The notes under the pieces were generated by a model, which was not told the DNA's origin, made no database searches, and worked only from the letters and a program-made list of their open reading frames with translations. A DNA stretch of 64,000 nucleotides. It comes from Terriglobia bacterium (GTDB lineage: Bacteria > Acidobacteriota > Terriglobia > Terriglobales > Acidobacteriaceae). The translations under genes were made by a program, and so were the position numbers. The stretch covers positions 682,001 to 746,000 of the forward strand of contig JAIQFD010000002.1 in NCBI GenBank assembly GCA_020073495.1. The letters run 5' to 3'. Of the stretch, positions 62,931 to 64,000 are shown piece by piece. How positions within the stretch are numbered: the stretch's first letter is position 1; every line of letters begins with the position of its first letter.

Positions 62931-63803
62931 CTACCGGAGCAGCTTGCGGCGAATGCTTCCCACCAACGCTGCTAACCCTGTCGCTACCAGAGGCAAGCTG
63001 GAGAGCTCGGGCACGGGAGCGGGACCGGGACCGCCACCGCTACCGTTAAAGCCACCGCCACCTTCGCCAGTAGTGCCCTCGCAGCCAATGGATACCAGGT
63101 TCTCAATTCCTGTAGTCGCGTTCTGTCCGGCAAACGTCACTTGACCATTTCGCGCCAGGGCTCTACCGCATCCAATGGTTGCGCCGGGGTCGAAGTTGAT
63201 GTCCGTGAGCGCAAGAATATTTCCGTAGAACACAGTGTTGTCACCGAGAGTCGCGGAGCTGCCGACCACCCAAAACAGGCCGTCACTTGGGGAGAGACCG
63301 CTCACATCAATAGCCGAGTCGGGTGCGGTGATCAGCGTGCTCGGTGTGTAGAAAATGAATTGCGAACCGGCGACGCCCCCGTCGTTGAGAAAGATCTTTC
63401 CCGTCAAAGACGCCGCGGGAGCAAAGTAGACGCCCGGCGCGTAGGTCCCACTCAGGACACCACCAGGCACTAGAGAACCGCCTAGGCCCAGGGCTTGTAG
63501 AGTAGTGAACGCAGTGGTGAGATCACTCTGAGCCTGCAGCGCGACCCCATCAGCTAAATGTACCGTTCCATTGATGACCGTGCCCGGACCCGTGGTCGGA
63601 CAGGTCCCAAAGCCAGAACACGTGCTCCCCGGACTGACACCCAGACTTCCGTTGACAACAGTCGCGCCGAGAACTCCGACGCCGGCGTTGGTCACCGTCG
63701 AACCCGCCAGGACCGCAAAACTATCCGCTGTATTGAGGGTGTCCGCACGGGCGCCGAATGCCAGTAAGGGTAAGAGCAACAAACAAACGCAAAGTGATTT
63801 CAT
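62931..63803 (-). CDS. DUF3494 ice-binding-type protein with PEP-CTERM sorting tail
   Basis: A signal peptide (LCVCLLLLPLLAFGARA) is followed by the DUF3494 beta-solenoid: DSFAVLAGSTVTNAG, VVNGSLGVSPGS, LSGTYAPGVYF, SQFIFYT and ALTDINFDPGATIGCGRALA. A Gly-rich linker leads to the C-terminal sorting signal VPELSSLPLVATGLAAL, ending SIRRKLLR (PEP-CTERM-like Pro-Glu, hydrophobic helix, Arg cluster). DUF3494 proteins bind ice in cold organisms or act as surface adhesins. An exosortase would be needed elsewhere in the genome. Site E lies about 100 nt upstream. Confidence 0.88.
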   Translation of the reverse strand: MKSLCVCLLLLPLLAFGARADTLNTADSFAVLAGSTVTNAGVGVLGATVVNGSLGVSPGSTCSGFGTCPTTGPGTVINGTVHLADGVALQAQSDLTTAFTTLQALGLGGSLVPGGVLSGTYAPGVYFAPAASLTGKIFLNDGGVAGSQFIFYTPSTLITAPDSAIDVSGLSPSDGLFWVVGSSATLGDNTVFYGNILALTDINFDPGATIGCGRALARNGQVTFAGQNATTGIENLVSIGCEGTTGEGGGGFNGSGGGPGPAPVPELSSLPLVATGLAALVGSIRRKLLR

Positions 63804-63904
63804 TAGTGTTTCCTCCGACGCTTCACAGCTGTTGCGAAGCGACTATTGCCACCTGGGATCGAAACGCCTGTGAACAAATCTGACAGACCCATCCCCCTTC
63901 TGTA

Positions 63905-63920
63905 TGTCCAAAATTGCTCA
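63905..63920 (-). promoter_or_regulatory. CRP/FNR-type site E
   Basis: TGTCCAAAATTGCTCA is centred 29.5 bp from a weak TCAGAT box (63883-63878) on the minus strand, upstream of the DUF3494 gene. The remaining 80 nt to the window end show no gene. Confidence 0.5.
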
Positions 63921-64000
63921 CCTCCGCTAATTCGGAGCTCCGCTCCGAGTCGAGCAAAACTGCTCCCTAAGGACCAGCCGACCAACTCGGGGTCCGTTCC

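Overview
The window looks like a chromosomal segment of a member of the Acidobacteriota, probably Terriglobia/Acidobacteriales. This is inferred from the style of the genes, not from a marker: GC-rich DNA, many secreted Acidobacteria-type proteins (carboxypeptidase-regulatory plus beta-barrel, FecR, DUF6600, YSC84/SYLF, DUF3309, DUF3494 with PEP-CTERM), giant multiheme cytochromes, and several promoters that imply nearly leaderless mRNAs. No rRNA or intact tRNA gene is present.

Layout. (1) 1-2.1 kb: the 3' end of a polyketide synthase (KR-DH) followed by a phosphopantetheinyl transferase. (2) 2.1-4.2 kb: a scar with tRNA-Phe 3'-end fragments, a gene without a clear start and decayed serine-recombinase pieces. 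(3) 4.2-18 kb: one rightward block of an NtrC-type regulator, CHASE2 histidine kinase, FecR protein, 23-heme and 22-heme cytochromes c, outer-membrane barrel, LolA-like secreted protein, membrane cytochrome b-like protein and Fe-S flavoprotein. Together these could carry electrons between the quinone/NAD(P)H pool and the cell surface. (4) 18-31.7 kb: a small-RNA candidate, a double GlcG/HbpS lipoprotein, a second outer-membrane barrel, a 10-heme cytochrome fused to a beta-propeller, and a divergent operon (two cNMP-binding domains plus Fe-S protein, cytochrome b-like protein, 10-heme cytochrome) facing a 5-heme cytochrome. (5) 31.7-33 kb: a serine recombinase and a zinc-ribbon gene under a palindromic operator. 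(6) 33-40.8 kb: an ArsR-headed operon for a hydrogenase-4-like membrane complex whose large subunit has lost the NiFe ligands (Ehr type). (7) 41-46.5 kb: a membrane M50-like domain fused to a circularly permuted enolase, convergent with a PPDK-like protein that lacks the PEP domain. (8) 46.5-47.3 kb: an integrase remnant and a second tRNA-Phe 3' fragment, direct-repeated with the one at 2.2 kb, so 2.2-47.2 kb may be an old island. (9) 47.6-64 kb: mostly small secreted, membrane and stress genes.

The two strongest new observations are in the right half. First, the enolase at 41-44 kb carries its barrel before its N-terminal domain and still keeps every catalytic residue I could check. Second, between 47.6 and 64 kb there are eleven copies of a 16-bp palindromic site (TGNNC-N6-GNNCA), each about 30 bp upstream of a plausible -10 box. 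That places them at -41.5, the classic class II activator position. One copy precedes a CRP/FNR-family regulator inside the cluster, which is the obvious candidate to bind them all. No copy was noticed in the left 47 kb, which fits the island boundary.
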